Part shown: one piece after another, positions 25,098 through 35,466 of the stretch
How positions within the stretch are numbered: position 1 is the stretch's first letter
How the letters are laid out: each line of letters starts with the position of its first letter
Source: Stutzerimonas stutzeri
Lineage (GTDB): Bacteria; Pseudomonadota; Gammaproteobacteria; Pseudomonadales; Pseudomonadaceae
NCBI RefSeq assembly: GCF_024448895.1
Contig: NZ_JAMOIC010000018.1
Coordinates: forward strand, 1 to 64,000
Length of the DNA: 64,000 nt
Direction: 5' to 3'
Notes under the pieces: model-generated
Databases searched by the model: none
Told to the model about the DNA's origin: nothing
Seen by the model: only the letters and a program-made list of their open reading frames with translations
Made by a program: the position numbers and the translations under genes

Positions 25098-26438
25098 TCA
25101 GCCGAAGAAGTACAGACAGCCAGAAATGACGATGCCAGAGTACACCAGCATCAGCAGGCAGTAGCCCATGATGTCGCGTGCACCGAGGCCGACGATGCCG
25201 AGGATCGGCAATGCCCAGAACGGCTGGATCATGTTGGTCCATGCGTCACCCCAGGCGATCGCCATGGCCGTAACCGCCGGCGCCACGCCCAATGCCTGGC
25301 CTGCAGGCAGCATGATCGGGCCTTGCACTGCCCACTGACCGCCACCGGATGGCACGAACACGTTGACCAGACCGGCGCTGAGAAAAGCCAGTACCGGGAA
25401 GGTGTCTGCGGACGACCAGGCGACAAAGGTGTCGGTGACTTGTTTGCCCAGCGACAGCCCGTCGGCGTTGGCCCCCACCATCATCCCCATGATGCCGGCG
25501 TAGAAGGGGAACTGGATGACGATCCCGCTAATGCCGCCGATGCCATCCTGCACCGCGCGCATGTAGCGCTCCGGGGAACCATGCAGCGCCAGTCCGATGA
25601 ACAGGAACAGGCCGATGACGATGTTCAGCGTCAGGGCGAAACCGTTCTCGGCGAAGTAGTAGCCGAAATACACCACACCCAGCGCGACAATGATCAGGTT
25701 GAGGATGCGGCTGTCGTCCATGCGCTGCGCCAAGGTATTGCGCGGCAGCGGCTCATGTTCCGGGTCCAGCAGCAGCGCCGGTTCCGCAACCTTGGGATCC
25801 TTCGGATGCATCGCCCAGTTAAGGATCGGCAGACCGATCACCAGCAGCGCGATGATGGTCAGGTTCATGGTGGTGAACAGCGTGTCGCCGACGCCGATGG
25901 CGGTGGTGACTACGCCGCCAGTCATGCGCTCCAGATCCGCGCCGCCGGTGGCCAGCGATAACGGGATCGACCCGGACAATCCACCGTGCCAGATCAGGAA
26001 GCCCGAATACGCCGCAGCGACCAGCAGCGGATAGTCGACACCTTTGACTTCACGGGCCAGTGCGCGGGCGAACACCGCGCCGATCACCAGACCGAAGCCC
26101 CAGTTGATCCATGAACCTGCCAGCGCGACCAGCGTTACCATGACCACGGCGCGCCCCGGCGTGCGGGCGGTGCGAGCCAGGCCTGCGAGTAACCGGTGAA
26201 TGGCTGGCGCGCTGGCCAGGGCGTGGCCGGTAACCAGGATCAGTGCCATCTGCATGGCGAAGGTCAGAAGATTCCAGAATCCCGAACCCCAGTGCTTGGC
26301 CATGGCGGGCACGCCCTGGCCGGTCACGAGCATGCTTGCAGCGAGCACGATAAGGCTGAGGATGATGGCAAATACGAACGGCGAGGGTAGGTAACGCTGT
26401 ATGAGCTTGACGCTCAAGGCGGTAACGGAGCTGAGCAT
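25098..26438 (-). CDS. atoE: Short-chain fatty acid transporter (AtoE-like)
   Basis: This is a 446-residue membrane protein with about 12 hydrophobic segments. It matches the AtoE short-chain fatty acid uptake family: FVFAIILSLIVLAASML at the start, GSWINWGFGLVIGA and NVFVPSGGGQWAVQGPIMLP in the middle and end. It should import acetoacetate, butyrate or similar acids. ATG at 26438 (MLSSVTALSV) is chosen; a GTG start at 26480 would add 14 basic residues. It is the last gene of the atoD-atoA-atoB-atoE cluster, following atoB after 150 bp. A repeat lies directly downstream. Confidence 0.88.
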   Translation of the reverse strand: MLSSVTALSVKLIQRYLPSPFVFAIILSLIVLAASMLVTGQGVPAMAKHWGSGFWNLLTFAMQMALILVTGHALASAPAIHRLLAGLARTARTPGRAVVMVTLVALAGSWINWGFGLVIGAVFARALAREVKGVDYPLLVAAAYSGFLIWHGGLSGSIPLSLATGGADLERMTGGVVTTAIGVGDTLFTTMNLTIIALLVIGLPILNWAMHPKDPKVAEPALLLDPEHEPLPRNTLAQRMDDSRILNLIIVALGVVYFGYYFAENGFALTLNIVIGLFLFIGLALHGSPERYMRAVQDGIGGISGIVIQFPFYAGIMGMMVGANADGLSLGKQVTDTFVAWSSADTFPVLAFLSAGLVNVFVPSGGGQWAVQGPIMLPAGQALGVAPAVTAMAIAWGDAWTNMIQPFWALPILGIVGLGARDIMGYCLLMLVYSGIVISGCLYFFG

Positions 26439-26588
26439 GGTCGTTGATCCCGTGTTGTTTTTCTTTTTTATAGGCGGCACACGTGCGTGGCGTGCGCCGC
26501 CGTGTTTCAGTGCTTGAACGTTCCAGTGTTTCGACGTTGTGTTGCGCTAGCTGTGTTGTTGATCCCCCTTACGAGTGGCTGGAGCTTT

Positions 26589-27770
26589 TCAGCTGCGTTC
26601 GATTGCCAGCGCCACGCCCTGACCGCCACCGATGCACAGCGTCGCCAGGCCTTTCTTCGCGTCGCGCCGGATCATTTCGTGGAGCAGGGTGACCAGCACA
26701 CGACAGCCCGACGCGCCGATGGGGTGGCCGAGGGCAATGGCACCGCCGTTTACGTTGACCTTGCTTGCGTCCCAACCGAGTTCCTGGCCGACCGACAATG
26801 CCTGCGCGGCAAACGCCTCGTTGGCTTCGATCAGGTCGAGCTGGTCCAGCGACCAACCTGCCTTGTCCAGGCAGCGGCGGGTGGCGGAAACCGGCGCGAT
26901 GCCCATGATTGCCGGGTCGACGCCAGCGTTGGCGTAGGCCTTGATGCGTGCGAGTACGGGTAGACCGAGGGCTTTGGCCTTGTCCGCGCTCATCAGTAGC
27001 ACCGCTGCAGCGCCATCGTTCAGGCTGGATGCGTTGCCAGCGGTGACCGAACCGTCTTTCTTGAAAGCGGCCCTGAGTTTTGCCAGCGACTCGGCCGTGG
27101 TGCCGGCTCGCGGTTGCTCGTCAGTGTCGAAGCGCAGTGGCTCGCCCTTACGCTGGGGAATCTCGATCGGCGTGATCTCGTCCTTGAACCGCCCGGCCTC
27201 GATAGCGGCGACGGCTTTCTGCTGCGAGGAGGCGGCAAAGGCGTCCTGGGCTTCACGGCTGATCTCGTACTTGTCGACCAGGTTCTCCGCGGTGATGCCC
27301 ATGTGGAAATCGTTGAAGGCATCCCACAGACCATCCGTGATCATGCTGTCGACAAGTTCTGCATGGCCCATGCGCAGGCCGGTACGCGCCTTGGGCAGCA
27401 CGTAGGGTGCGAGGCTCATGTTCTCCTGGCCACCGGCGATGATCACTTCGGCGTCGCCGCAGCGAATCGCTTGCGTAGCCAAATGCAGCGCCTTGAGGCC
27501 GGACCCGCAGACCTTGTTCAGCGTGAAAGACGGCACCGCATGGGGCAGGCCCGCCTTGATCGAAGCCTGGCGCGCGGGGTTCTGGCCGGAGCCGGCGGTC
27601 AGGACCTGCCCGAGGATGACTTCATCGACTTCGGCGGGGTCCAGCCCGGTCTGTTCCAGCAGGCGTTTGATCACGGCTGCGCCCAAGTCAGGCGCGGCGA
27701 TGTTGGCCAGCGCGCCTTGAAAAGCACCGATGGCGGTCCGGGTTGCTGCGACGATAACGACGTCTTGCAT
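26589..27770 (-). CDS. atoB: Acetyl-CoA C-acetyltransferase
   Basis: This is a 393-residue thiolase. The catalytic Cys is in [15 protein letters not shown] near residue 89; the C-terminal part has [20 protein letters not shown] (His) and [13 protein letters not shown] with the second Cys. It splits acetoacetyl-CoA into two acetyl-CoA in the ato pathway; the same fold makes acetoacetyl-CoA for polyhydroxybutyrate, so the physiological direction is inferred from its neighbours. ATG at 27770. It stands between atoE and atoA with 190 bp to atoA, which contains a REP element, so a separate promoter is possible. Confidence 0.92.
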   Translation of the reverse strand: MQDVVIVAATRTAIGAFQGALANIAAPDLGAAVIKRLLEQTGLDPAEVDEVILGQVLTAGSGQNPARQASIKAGLPHAVPSFTLNKVCGSGLKALHLATQAIRCGDAEVIIAGGQENMSLAPYVLPKARTGLRMGHAELVDSMITDGLWDAFNDFHMGITAENLVDKYEISREAQDAFAASSQQKAVAAIEAGRFKDEITPIEIPQRKGEPLRFDTDEQPRAGTTAESLAKLRAAFKKDGSVTAGNASSLNDGAAAVLLMSADKAKALGLPVLARIKAYANAGVDPAIMGIAPVSATRRCLDKAGWSLDQLDLIEANEAFAAQALSVGQELGWDASKVNVNGGAIALGHPIGASGCRVLVTLLHEMIRRDAKKGLATLCIGGGQGVALAIERS

Positions 27771-27871
27771 GTTCAGGCTCCAGTTTGAATTGGATGTTGT
27801 TGTGATGGCGGCGTGTCATTTTCTAGATCACGGGCGTGGTCAACGCATGCGTTGCCGAGCTCGCACACTCC

Positions 27872-27894
27872 GTAGGAGCCAGCTTGCTGGCGAT
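27872..27894. repeat. Single REP element
   Basis: GTAGGAGCCAGCTTGCTGGC, followed by GAT, is the common short palindromic repeat form of Pseudomonas genomes. It sits between atoA and atoB. No partner copy is adjacent. Confidence 0.75.
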
Positions 27895-27960
27895 CACGCG
27901 CCGCTAACTCCCACAATCGCGATGGGTCTGGCTTGCGTTCCCAAAGCAACACATGCGTGT

Positions 27961-28617
27961 CTAGAACGTCATTTCCGGCACGTGATCCGGCACCACCAGC
28001 TCGCCGGCTGTCTTGGCGACGATTTCCTCGACGCTCACGCCGGGCGCGCGTTCCTTGAGTACAAAGGCACCGTTCTCGATTTCAAGATAGGCCAGATCGG
28101 TCAGCACACGCTTGATACAGCCAGCGCCGGTCAGCGGCAGCGTGCACTTGGGCAGCAGCTTGGATTCACCATCCTTGGACGCATGGGTCATCAGCACGAT
28201 GATGTTCTCTGCACCCGCGACAAGATCCATCGCCCCGCCCATGCCTTTGATCAGTTTGCCCGGGATCATCCAGGAGGCGATGTTGCCCTGCACGTCGACC
28301 TCGAAAGCGCCGAGCACGGTGAGGTCGATATGGCCACCGCGGATCATCGCGAAGGATTCGGCGGAGTTGAAGATGGACGCGCCGACCCGTGCGGTGACGG
28401 TCTGTTTGCCGGCATTGATCATGTCAGCGTCGAGTTCGTCTTCCGTTGGAAAGGCGCCCATGCCGAGCAGGCCGTTCTCCGATTGCAGCATGACTTCCAT
28501 GCCCTCAGGCACGTAGTTGGCGACGAGGGTCGGGATGCCGATGCCGAGGTTTACGTAGTAGCCGTCCTGCAGTTCACGGGCGACGCGCTGGGCCATTTGT
28601 TCGCGGGAAAGTGCCAT
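27961..28617 (-). CDS. atoA: 3-oxoacid CoA-transferase subunit B
   Basis: This is a 218-residue beta subunit of acetoacetate/succinyl-CoA:3-ketoacid CoA-transferase. The catalytic Glu lies in MLQSENGLLGMGAFP near residue 47; VNLGIGIPTLVANYV at the N-terminus and VLGAFEVDVQGNIASW are typical. It forms a heteromer with the AtoD subunit encoded 22 bp upstream and moves CoA from succinyl-CoA or acetyl-CoA to acetoacetate. ATG at 28617 has AAGGA upstream. The longer frame to 29001 would run inside atoD and is dismissed. Confidence 0.93.
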   Translation of the reverse strand: MALSREQMAQRVARELQDGYYVNLGIGIPTLVANYVPEGMEVMLQSENGLLGMGAFPTEDELDADMINAGKQTVTARVGASIFNSAESFAMIRGGHIDLTVLGAFEVDVQGNIASWMIPGKLIKGMGGAMDLVAGAENIIVLMTHASKDGESKLLPKCTLPLTGAGCIKRVLTDLAYLEIENGAFVLKERAPGVSVEEIVAKTAGELVVPDHVPEMTF

Positions 28618-28639
28618 CGTCTGTTCCTTATTCTTGTGA

Positions 28640-29338
28640 TCAGCTGCGGACGGTGCGCTTTTCAATGCGCTTTTCGAAGGTTCCGCAGATGATGCGGTCC
28701 ACGTAGATGCCGGGCGTGTGGATCTGGGTAGGGTCGATCTCGCCGGGCTCGACGATTTCCTCGACTTCAACCACCGTGATTTTTCCGGCAGCGGCCGCCA
28801 GCGGGTTGAAGTTCTGCGCCGTGTGGCGGTAAATGACGTTGCCGTAGCGGTCGGCCTTCCAGCCTTTGACGATGGCGAAGTCGCCGGTAATGGCGTGTTC
28901 GAGGATATGTGGACGGCCGTTGAACTCACGTACGTCCTTGCCTTCCGCGATGGGCGTGCCGTAGCCGGTCGCCGTGTAGAAGGCGGGGATGCCGGCACCA
29001 CCGGCGCGCATTTTTTCCGCTAGCGTGCCCTGGGGCGTCAGCTCGACTTCGAGTTCACCATTGAGCAGCTGCTTTTCAAAGAGTGCGTTCTCGCCTACGT
29101 AGGAGGCGATCATCTTGCGGATCTGTCGGTCTTCCAGCAGCACGCCAAGACCGAAGCCATCGACGCCGCAGTTGTTGGAAACCACCGTCAGATCGCAGGT
29201 GCCCTTGCGCTTGATTTCGGCGATCAGGTTCTCGGGGATGCCGCACAGGCCGAAGCCACCGGCGAGCACGGTCATGCCGTCCTGCAAGCCATCGAGCGCC
29301 TCGGCGTAGGAATTCACGCGCTTGTCGAAACCAGCCAT
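28640..29338 (-). CDS. atoD: 3-oxoacid CoA-transferase subunit A
   Basis: This is a 232-residue alpha subunit of the CoA-transferase. [19 protein letters not shown] near the N-terminus and [19 protein letters not shown] are the family blocks. The ATG at 29338 has AAGGAAAGG just upstream. It is the first gene of the ato cluster and divergent from a LysR-type regulator starting at 29491. It works with AtoA; the products feed the thiolase downstream. Which donor CoA is used cannot be told. Confidence 0.92.
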   Translation of the reverse strand: MAGFDKRVNSYAEALDGLQDGMTVLAGGFGLCGIPENLIAEIKRKGTCDLTVVSNNCGVDGFGLGVLLEDRQIRKMIASYVGENALFEKQLLNGELEVELTPQGTLAEKMRAGGAGIPAFYTATGYGTPIAEGKDVREFNGRPHILEHAITGDFAIVKGWKADRYGNVIYRHTAQNFNPLAAAAGKITVVEVEEIVEPGEIDPTQIHTPGIYVDRIICGTFEKRIEKRTVRS

Positions 29339-29490
29339 AAACCTTTCCTTCTTGTTGTTGGTGACCCAAGGGTCGTGTTCCGAGTGTTCCTTTCACGCCG
29401 GTATTTGTTAAGTTGATTTTTAAGCGCTATTAATTGGCGAAACGAATCAATGCGGCCGCGCGACTCGTCGCGTGCGCAATGGGAAGAATC

Positions 29491-30384
29491 ATGACCGTCA
29501 AACAACTGCGTGCTTTTCTTGCCGTGGCCCACACCCTGAGCTTTGCCCAGGCATGCGAGCGGTTGCACCTGTCGCAATCGGCGCTGAGCCTGACCATCAA
29601 GGCGCTTGAGGACGGGATGGGCGGGCGCCTGTTCAGCCGTACCACACGCGCCGTGAGCCTGACGCCCGAAGGCGAAGCGCTGCTGCCACTGGCGCGTAGA
29701 TTGCTGGCGGACTGGGACAATACCGAGGATGAGCTGCGGCAGCGTTTCACCTTGAAACAGGGCAGGGTGGCGCTGGCGTCGATGCCGTCCTTCGCGGGCA
29801 ATCTGTTGCCCGCGGTGTTGCGCGACTTCAGCGATCAGTACCCCTCGATCAGCGTCACCGTGCATGACGTGATCAATGAGCAGGTGATGGAGATGGTTCG
29901 TGATCGCCAGGTGGAACTCGGCATTGCCTTCGAGCCCGAGCCGGGCATGCCGTTGAGTTTCACACCGCTCTACACGGATCGGTTCGTTGCGGTGGTGCCG
30001 GCAGATTCACCGCTGGCGGCCAGCGGCGGGCTGATCTGGGATGAGTTGCTAGAGCACCCCTTCATTACCCTGCAAAGGCCATCCACGGTGCGCTTCATGC
30101 TGGAGGACCACCTGCGTCCGCGCGGCCGCAACCTGCCGGTGCAGTTCGAAAGCCATCAGCTGGCAACGGTCGGCCGCATGGTGGCCTGCGGTCTGGGTGT
30201 CAGTGCGGTGCCGGCCCTGTGTCGCGCGCAGATGCTGGAGGTCGGCGCCCAATGCGTTGCCCTGAGCGATCCGGTGATCGAACGGCCGGTAGGCTTCCTG
30301 ACCAAACCCGGACACGAACTCTCGGTTGCGGCGCAGGCCATTGCCGATGCGTTACGTGCGAGCGTGGCCTATCCCGACGCATGA
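29491..30384 (+). CDS. LysR-type regulator, probable ato cluster regulator
   Basis: This is a 297-residue LysR-type regulator. The helix-turn-helix is at the N-terminus (LSFAQACERLHLSQSALSLT), then the linker helix, then the effector domain with LGIAFEPEPGMPL and SHQLATVGRMVACGLGVSAV. ATG at 29491 has GGGAAGA upstream; longer frames from 29434 are dismissed. It is divergent from atoD across 152 bp, the standard position for control of the ato genes. In other species ato genes are controlled by AtoSC or sigma-54 regulators, so this arrangement is a Pseudomonas-type alternative. Confidence 0.85.
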   Translation: MTVKQLRAFLAVAHTLSFAQACERLHLSQSALSLTIKALEDGMGGRLFSRTTRAVSLTPEGEALLPLARRLLADWDNTEDELRQRFTLKQGRVALASMPSFAGNLLPAVLRDFSDQYPSISVTVHDVINEQVMEMVRDRQVELGIAFEPEPGMPLSFTPLYTDRFVAVVPADSPLAASGGLIWDELLEHPFITLQRPSTVRFMLEDHLRPRGRNLPVQFESHQLATVGRMVACGLGVSAVPALCRAQMLEVGAQCVALSDPVIERPVGFLTKPGHELSVAAQAIADALRASVAYPDA

Positions 30385-30447
30385 CAGCTAACCGGCGGTT
30401 GCATGCCCCGTTTTCTTGACCAAGATCAATCCTTAGATGAGTGGTGT

Positions 30448-30474
30448 TTAAGGTCTGCGGCGCACAACCGATAA
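30448..30474 (+). promoter_or_regulatory. Candidate sigma-28 (FliA) promoter
   Basis: TTAAGGTC (30448-30455), 11 bases, ACCGATAA (30467-30474). The -10 differs from GCCGATAA at one base. It lies about 100 bases before the chemoreceptor start at 30574. Confidence 0.55.
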
Positions 30475-30573
30475 GCGAGCATGGACCGGCCTCACTACCA
30501 ACGCCTGTCCGCCAGCACCCAGCCTCGAGGCATCACGGTGCGCAGTTGGCTAACTTATGGATAGGTGACACTC

Positions 30574-32199
30574 ATGTTTCTACGCAATATTGGCATCGCC
30601 CCTCGCGCAGGTCTGGGCTTCGGTCTGGTTGCATTCTTACTGCTGTGTGTAGGCGTGTTCTCACTCACGCAAATGTCACGCATGGATATGGCCAGCAAGG
30701 ACGTGGGCGGTAACTGGGTGCCATCGGTCACGACACTCAACGAAATAAACCAGGCTGTACTGCGCCAGCGTATCCACACGTTGCGTTTGACAACTCTCAC
30801 CGATGAGGCGGCGTTGGCAAAAAGCAAAGCCAGCCTCACCGAACTTACCGGACAGATAACCGAGCTAAGCGCGGAATATGAGAAGTACCTGACCGGACAG
30901 GAAGAGACAAAGCTCTTCAACGACGTCAAGCGTCTCTATGGGATATACCAGGCGAGCCAAAAACAGGTCGCTGACTATGTTGCTCAAGGTCTTCTAGAAG
31001 ACGCCCTGAATTATCTGAGTCAGACTTTTATCAACGATGCAGAAGCATTGATGTCGTCACTTAGAGTGCTTAATGACTTCAATTCGCAGGGCATAAACAG
31101 TGCAACGCAGAGTTCCAGCGACACCTACGAGGGTGCTCGTTTGGCGGTCATTGCTGCGATCGTTATAGCCGCCATGGTCACGGCGCTGCTTGCCTGGCTG
31201 CTGATTCGCAGCATAGTTCAGCCGCTGGCTGAAGCTGTTCGGGTAACCGAGGTCGTAGCCGCCGGCGATCTGACCAAAACCATCACGGTGGTCGGCAAGG
31301 ACGAACCGGCTCGTCTGCTGGAGTCCATGAAAGCCATGCAGGCTAGCCTGCGTGAAACCATCATGAGCATCTCGGATTCATCCACACAGCTTGCGTCTGC
31401 CGCCGAAGAACTCAATGTGGTGACCGAGGATTCGAGCCGGGGCCTGCTGCAACAGAACAGTGAGATCGAACAGGCTGCCACCGCTGTAAACGAGATGACC
31501 GCAGCAGTCGATGAAGTCGCCCGTAACGCGGTGGCGACCGCAGAAGCATCCAAGCAATCGGAGCAGTCGGGTCGGGAAGGGCAGCAGCAGGTGAGCCGCA
31601 CCGTGCAATCCATCAACGAACTGGCACAAGGCGTCACCACCACGGCCGGTCAGGTGGGCGAACTGGCAAATAAGGTGCGTGATATCACCAAGGTGCTGGA
31701 CGTGATCCGCGCGATTGCAGAGCAGACGAACCTGCTTGCACTTAACGCTGCCATCGAGGCTGCGCGTGCCGGTGATGCCGGACGTGGCTTTGCTGTAGTT
31801 GCTGACGAGGTACGTGCCCTGGCGCACCGTACTCAACAGTCGACTCAGGAAATCGAAGAGATGATCGGGGGCATCCAGCACGGGACCGAAAGCGCTGTGC
31901 ACGCCATGCAGCAAAGCAATCAGCAAGCGCATTCCACACTCGTCGTGGCCCAGGCTGCAGGCCAGGCACTGGATCAGATCGCCGCCGCGATCGCGACCAT
32001 CAGTGAGCGCAACCTGGTCGTGGCCAGCGCGTCGGAGGAACAGGCGCAGGTTTCTCGTGAAGTGGACCGCAACCTGATGAACATCCGTGACCTCTCCATG
32101 CAGACCTCCGCTGGCGCCAACCAGACCAGCGCTGCCAGCCAGGAGCTGGCACAGCTCGCCGTCGGGTTGCGGGCTCTGGTGGGTCGCTTCTCGGTCTAG
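30574..32199 (+). CDS. Methyl-accepting chemotaxis protein, four-helix sensor
   Basis: This is a 541-residue chemoreceptor. The first membrane helix ([20 protein letters not shown]) is followed by a helical periplasmic domain of about 150 residues with no Cache features ([20 protein letters not shown]), typical of the 4HB-MCP type, and a second helix near residue 190-212. HAMP and the conserved cytoplasmic tip [20 protein letters not shown] follow. ATG at 30574 is preferred over GTG at 30565; TAGGTGA lies upstream. It has a sigma-28-like promoter and a terminator at 32234-32260. The ligand is unknown; this class often binds organic acids or aromatic intermediates. Confidence 0.9.
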   Translation: MFLRNIGIAPRAGLGFGLVAFLLLCVGVFSLTQMSRMDMASKDVGGNWVPSVTTLNEINQAVLRQRIHTLRLTTLTDEAALAKSKASLTELTGQITELSAEYEKYLTGQEETKLFNDVKRLYGIYQASQKQVADYVAQGLLEDALNYLSQTFINDAEALMSSLRVLNDFNSQGINSATQSSSDTYEGARLAVIAAIVIAAMVTALLAWLLIRSIVQPLAEAVRVTEVVAAGDLTKTITVVGKDEPARLLESMKAMQASLRETIMSISDSSTQLASAAEELNVVTEDSSRGLLQQNSEIEQAATAVNEMTAAVDEVARNAVATAEASKQSEQSGREGQQQVSRTVQSINELAQGVTTTAGQVGELANKVRDITKVLDVIRAIAEQTNLLALNAAIEAARAGDAGRGFAVVADEVRALAHRTQQSTQEIEEMIGGIQHGTESAVHAMQQSNQQAHSTLVVAQAAGQALDQIAAAIATISERNLVVASASEEQAQVSREVDRNLMNIRDLSMQTSAGANQTSAASQELAQLAVGLRALVGRFSV

Positions 32200-32233
32200 T
32201 CACGGGTTACTACGCCGCTCATCGCTGACGATC

Positions 32234-32260
32234 AAACGCCTCGCTTTGCCGAGGCGTTTT
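32234..32260. terminator. Intrinsic terminator
   Basis: AAACGCCTCG (32234-32243) and CGAGGCGTTT (32250-32259) form a perfect 10-base stem with a six-base loop and T-run. It ends the chemoreceptor transcript. The rest of 32200-32517 (318 bp) shows no gene; AGGAG at 32508-32512 is the ribosome site of the kinase. Confidence 0.88.
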
Positions 32261-32517
32261 CGTTCCAGGGCTCTGGTTTGCGGGTTCCAATAGATGCGTG
32301 CATGCAGCGTCGCATCTGGGGCGTTCACGGAAACCTACAGAGCGCCGTTGGCGAGCTGCCGTCAGAGACGCTGCGCAAACACAACTTACATCCGCACCGG
32401 TCCTTGTAGAATCGTGATGCCAACAGCGGGCTGGAACGTGCTCCGGCGCTGTCGGCTTTCCTTTCCCAGTCCTGCTAACCATAATCCTGACCAAATCACT
32501 CGGATGCAGGAGCGCTC

Positions 32518-34449
32518 ATGCGCAACGTGGCATCTCTGGATGCGTCGATTGCGGCGCAAGAGCGTTACCGCCTGCTTGTCGACGCGGTCACCGATTACGC
32601 CATCTACATGCTCGATGCGGACGGTAGAGTCGCGAGCTGGAATCCAGGTGCAAAACGCTTCAAGGGCTACGACGAAGCAGAGATTCTCGGCGAGCACTTT
32701 TCCCGTTTTTATAGTGACGAAGATCGCTCGAGCGGGCTGCCGCAACGCGCGCTGGATACTGCCGTTGCTGAAGGGAGATTCGAAGGGGAGGGTTGGCGAC
32801 TGCGCAAGAATGGCACGAGATTCTGGTGCCATGTGGTGATCGACCCGATCTGGTCGCCTGACGGCACAGTGCTTGGCTTTGCCAAGGTCACCCGCGACCT
32901 CACCGAGCGGAAGCTGGCCGAGGAGTCGCTCAAGCAAAGCGAGCAGCAGTTTCGCTTGCTGGTTCAGGCCGTCACGGACTACGCCATTTATATGCTCGAT
33001 CCCGATGGCCGGGTAACCAACTGGAACCTGGGCGCCGAGCGCATCAAGGGCTATCTGCCGGATGAGATTGTCGGGCAGCACTATTCGGTCTTTTTTACGG
33101 ATGAAGATCGGCTAGATGGCGCGCCGCAGCGAGGGCTCGACACCGCGCTGCGCGAAGGGCGTTTTGCCAGTCAGGGCTGGCGGGTGCGCAAGGATGGCTC
33201 GCGATTCTTCGCCAGCGTGGTGGTCGACCCGATCCGAAGCGACACCGGCACCCTGATCGGTTTTGCGAAGGTGACCCGCGATATCACCGAAAGTATGGAG
33301 GCGCAGCGCGAGTTGGAAAGCGCGCGTGAGGCGCTGTTCCAGGCGCAGAAAATGGAATCGCTTGGCCGGCTCACCGGCGGCATCGCGCATGACTTCAACA
33401 ACCTGCTCATGGCGGTGGTTGGCGCGCTCGAACTGGTGCGTCGCCGTGCTCCGGATGATCAAAAGATCATTCCCTTGCTGGATAACGCGATACAGGGTGC
33501 CCAGCGCGGCATCACGCTGTCCCAGCGCATGCTGGCATTTGCGCGGCGGCAGGAGCTGCATCTGGAGCTTGTCGATGTCCCGGCCATGGTGCGCGGGATG
33601 GCTGATCTGCTGCGGCAATCGCTGGGTCCGCGAATCGAAATCGACACCCGTTCTCCGCTGACGCTGAAGCCCGTTCTGGCGGACGCCAACCAGCTGGAAC
33701 TAGCCCTACTGAATCTGGCGGTGAATGCACGCGACGCGATGCCGGACGGCGGCTCCGTGACGATATCGGCCCGTGAGCACAGGCTCGATGCGGGGGACGA
33801 TTCGCTGTCGCCTGGCGTTTACGTCTGCCTGGCGCTCACCGATGAGGGCGAGGGCATGGACCAGGCAACGCTCGATCAGGCAATGGAGCCGTTTTTCACC
33901 ACAAAAGGAGTGGGCAAGGGCACGGGACTCGGGCTTTCAATGGTCCATGGTCTTGCCGCGCAATCTGGCGGCCGGTTGGTGATCAAAAGTGAACCGGGGC
34001 GCGGCACCACGGCAGAGTTGTGGCTACCAGTGGCCGCGGATACCCACGAGGCGCCCGAAGCCGAAGCGTGTCCGGCACCCGATGTGCAGTGCCCGGTCGC
34101 GCTCAGGGTGCTTGCTGTGGATGACGACCCGCTGGTGTTGATGACCACCGCTGCGATGCTGGAGGAACTCGGCTGTCATGTTCTCGAAGCGGAGTCAGCT
34201 GAGCAGGCGCTCGATATCCTGGCGCAGGACAGCGTGCAGCTGGTGCTGACCGATCAGGCCATGCCACACATGACCGGGTCGCAACTGGCCGACTTCATAA
34301 GGCATCGATACCCGGCGCTGCCCGTCATCCTCGTCACCGGCTATGCCGACAAATTGACCGGCAGAGCAGGCCGACTTCCCAGGCTGGGTAAGCCGTTTGG
34401 GCTGGATGCGCTGGCCGAGAAGATCGCCGCGGTGATGAGCAAGGCGTGA
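32518..34449 (+). CDS. Hybrid histidine kinase, PAS-PAS-HK-receiver
   Basis: This is a 643-residue soluble hybrid kinase. Two tandem, closely similar PAS domains occupy the first about 260 residues (ITDYAIYMLD-type blocks repeated). The H-box is [20 protein letters not shown] near residue 290, then come the ATPase motifs [14 protein letters not shown] and [20 protein letters not shown]. The C-terminal receiver starts VLAVDDDPLVLM, with Asp in LVLTDQAMPHMTG and Lys in RLGKPFG. No membrane segment, so it is a cytoplasmic sensor. No response regulator lies next to it. Its place between a chemoreceptor and pcaR gives no clear target. Confidence 0.88.
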   Translation: MRNVASLDASIAAQERYRLLVDAVTDYAIYMLDADGRVASWNPGAKRFKGYDEAEILGEHFSRFYSDEDRSSGLPQRALDTAVAEGRFEGEGWRLRKNGTRFWCHVVIDPIWSPDGTVLGFAKVTRDLTERKLAEESLKQSEQQFRLLVQAVTDYAIYMLDPDGRVTNWNLGAERIKGYLPDEIVGQHYSVFFTDEDRLDGAPQRGLDTALREGRFASQGWRVRKDGSRFFASVVVDPIRSDTGTLIGFAKVTRDITESMEAQRELESAREALFQAQKMESLGRLTGGIAHDFNNLLMAVVGALELVRRRAPDDQKIIPLLDNAIQGAQRGITLSQRMLAFARRQELHLELVDVPAMVRGMADLLRQSLGPRIEIDTRSPLTLKPVLADANQLELALLNLAVNARDAMPDGGSVTISAREHRLDAGDDSLSPGVYVCLALTDEGEGMDQATLDQAMEPFFTTKGVGKGTGLGLSMVHGLAAQSGGRLVIKSEPGRGTTAELWLPVAADTHEAPEAEACPAPDVQCPVALRVLAVDDDPLVLMTTAAMLEELGCHVLEAESAEQALDILAQDSVQLVLTDQAMPHMTGSQLADFIRHRYPALPVILVTGYADKLTGRAGRLPRLGKPFGLDALAEKIAAVMSKA

Positions 34450-34510
34450 TTCCACCACGCATGCCCTGAGTGCAACCTGACGCTGATGACGACTGTTCTG
34501 GGCTGTTTTT

Positions 34511-34540
34511 GCGATTATCGCCCTGCTGGACGATAATCGC
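34511..34540 (+). promoter_or_regulatory. Candidate PcaR operator before pcaR
   Basis: GCGATTATCG (34511-34520) and CGATAATCGC (34531-34540) are perfect 10-base inverted repeats around CCCTGCTGGA, 27 bases before pcaR. Each arm agrees at about 12 of 15 positions with GTTCGATAATCGCAC, the PcaR site as I recall it from Pseudomonas putida. This suggests autoregulation. Confidence 0.6.
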
Positions 34541-34567
34541 CCATCGCTCTTAGCCAGGCTTCCGCTC

Positions 34568-35410
34568 ATGACCGACGAATCCCGCCCCAGCATTTCGCCC
34601 ATGGTTCCAGCCATCATCGCCTCGCCGGCCAAGCGCATCGAGGCGTTGACCGGCGACCCGAACTTCATGACCTCACTGGCACGCGGGCTCGCGGTGATCC
34701 ATGCGTTTCAGGAGCGCAAGCGACATCTCACCATTGCGCAGATCAGCCACCGCACCGAGATCCCTCGTGCGGCAGTGCGGCGTTGCCTGCATACGCTGAT
34801 CAAGCTCGGCTACGCGACTACTGACGGACGCACTTATTCGTTGCTGCCCAAGGTGCTGACGCTCGGTCATGCTTACCTGTCATCGACGCCGCTGGCTGTT
34901 ACGGCCCAACCGATCCTCGACCGCCTCAGCGATGAGCTGCACGAAGCCTGTTCGATGGCTACGCTGGAAGGCGACGAGGTGCTTTATGTCGCGCGATCGG
35001 CCACGCCGCAGCGTCTGATCTCTGTGGATCTGAGCGTCGGCAGCCGTTTGCCGGCTTACTGCACGTCCATGGGCCGCATTCTGCTGGCAGCTCTGGACGA
35101 TGCGGCTCTGACCGACTATCTCGAACATGCCAATCTGCAGATCAAGACCAGCCGCACGCTACACGCGCCTGAGGCGATTCGGGCATCGGTCGACGAGATC
35201 AGGCAGAAGGGTTGGGTGATCATCGATCAGGAGCTGGAGGTCGGGTTGCGGTCGCTGGCTGTGCCGCTGAAGGATTCCGCCGGGCAAGTGCTGGCAGCGC
35301 TGAATGTCGGCACCCACGCCAGCCGGGTGTCCAAGCAGGAACTGGAGGCGCGCTTTCTGCCGGTATTGCTGGAGGCGAGCAAGGAGCTGAGCACACGGCT
35401 CTTCCACTGA
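34568..35410 (+). CDS. pcaR: IclR-family pca regulator PcaR
   Basis: This is a 280-residue IclR-type regulator with the family pattern of PcaR: after the N-terminal tail, SLARGLAVIHAFQERKRHLT and RTEIPRAAVRRCLHTLIKLG form the winged helix; the C-terminal domain has ARSATPQRLISVDLSVGSRL and YCTSMGRILLAAL. It activates beta-ketoadipate genes in response to beta-ketoadipate. It is followed 169 bp downstream by pcaIJF in the same direction. ATG at 34568. The inverted repeat at 34511-34540 suggests self-control. Confidence 0.9.
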   Translation: MTDESRPSISPMVPAIIASPAKRIEALTGDPNFMTSLARGLAVIHAFQERKRHLTIAQISHRTEIPRAAVRRCLHTLIKLGYATTDGRTYSLLPKVLTLGHAYLSSTPLAVTAQPILDRLSDELHEACSMATLEGDEVLYVARSATPQRLISVDLSVGSRLPAYCTSMGRILLAALDDAALTDYLEHANLQIKTSRTLHAPEAIRASVDEIRQKGWVIIDQELEVGLRSLAVPLKDSAGQVLAALNVGTHASRVSKQELEARFLPVLLEASKELSTRLFH

Positions 35411-35466
35411 CGGGCCAGTGTTATTGCCCTGAACTCGTTTATCGCTTTATCTCCCACAACGCTTTT

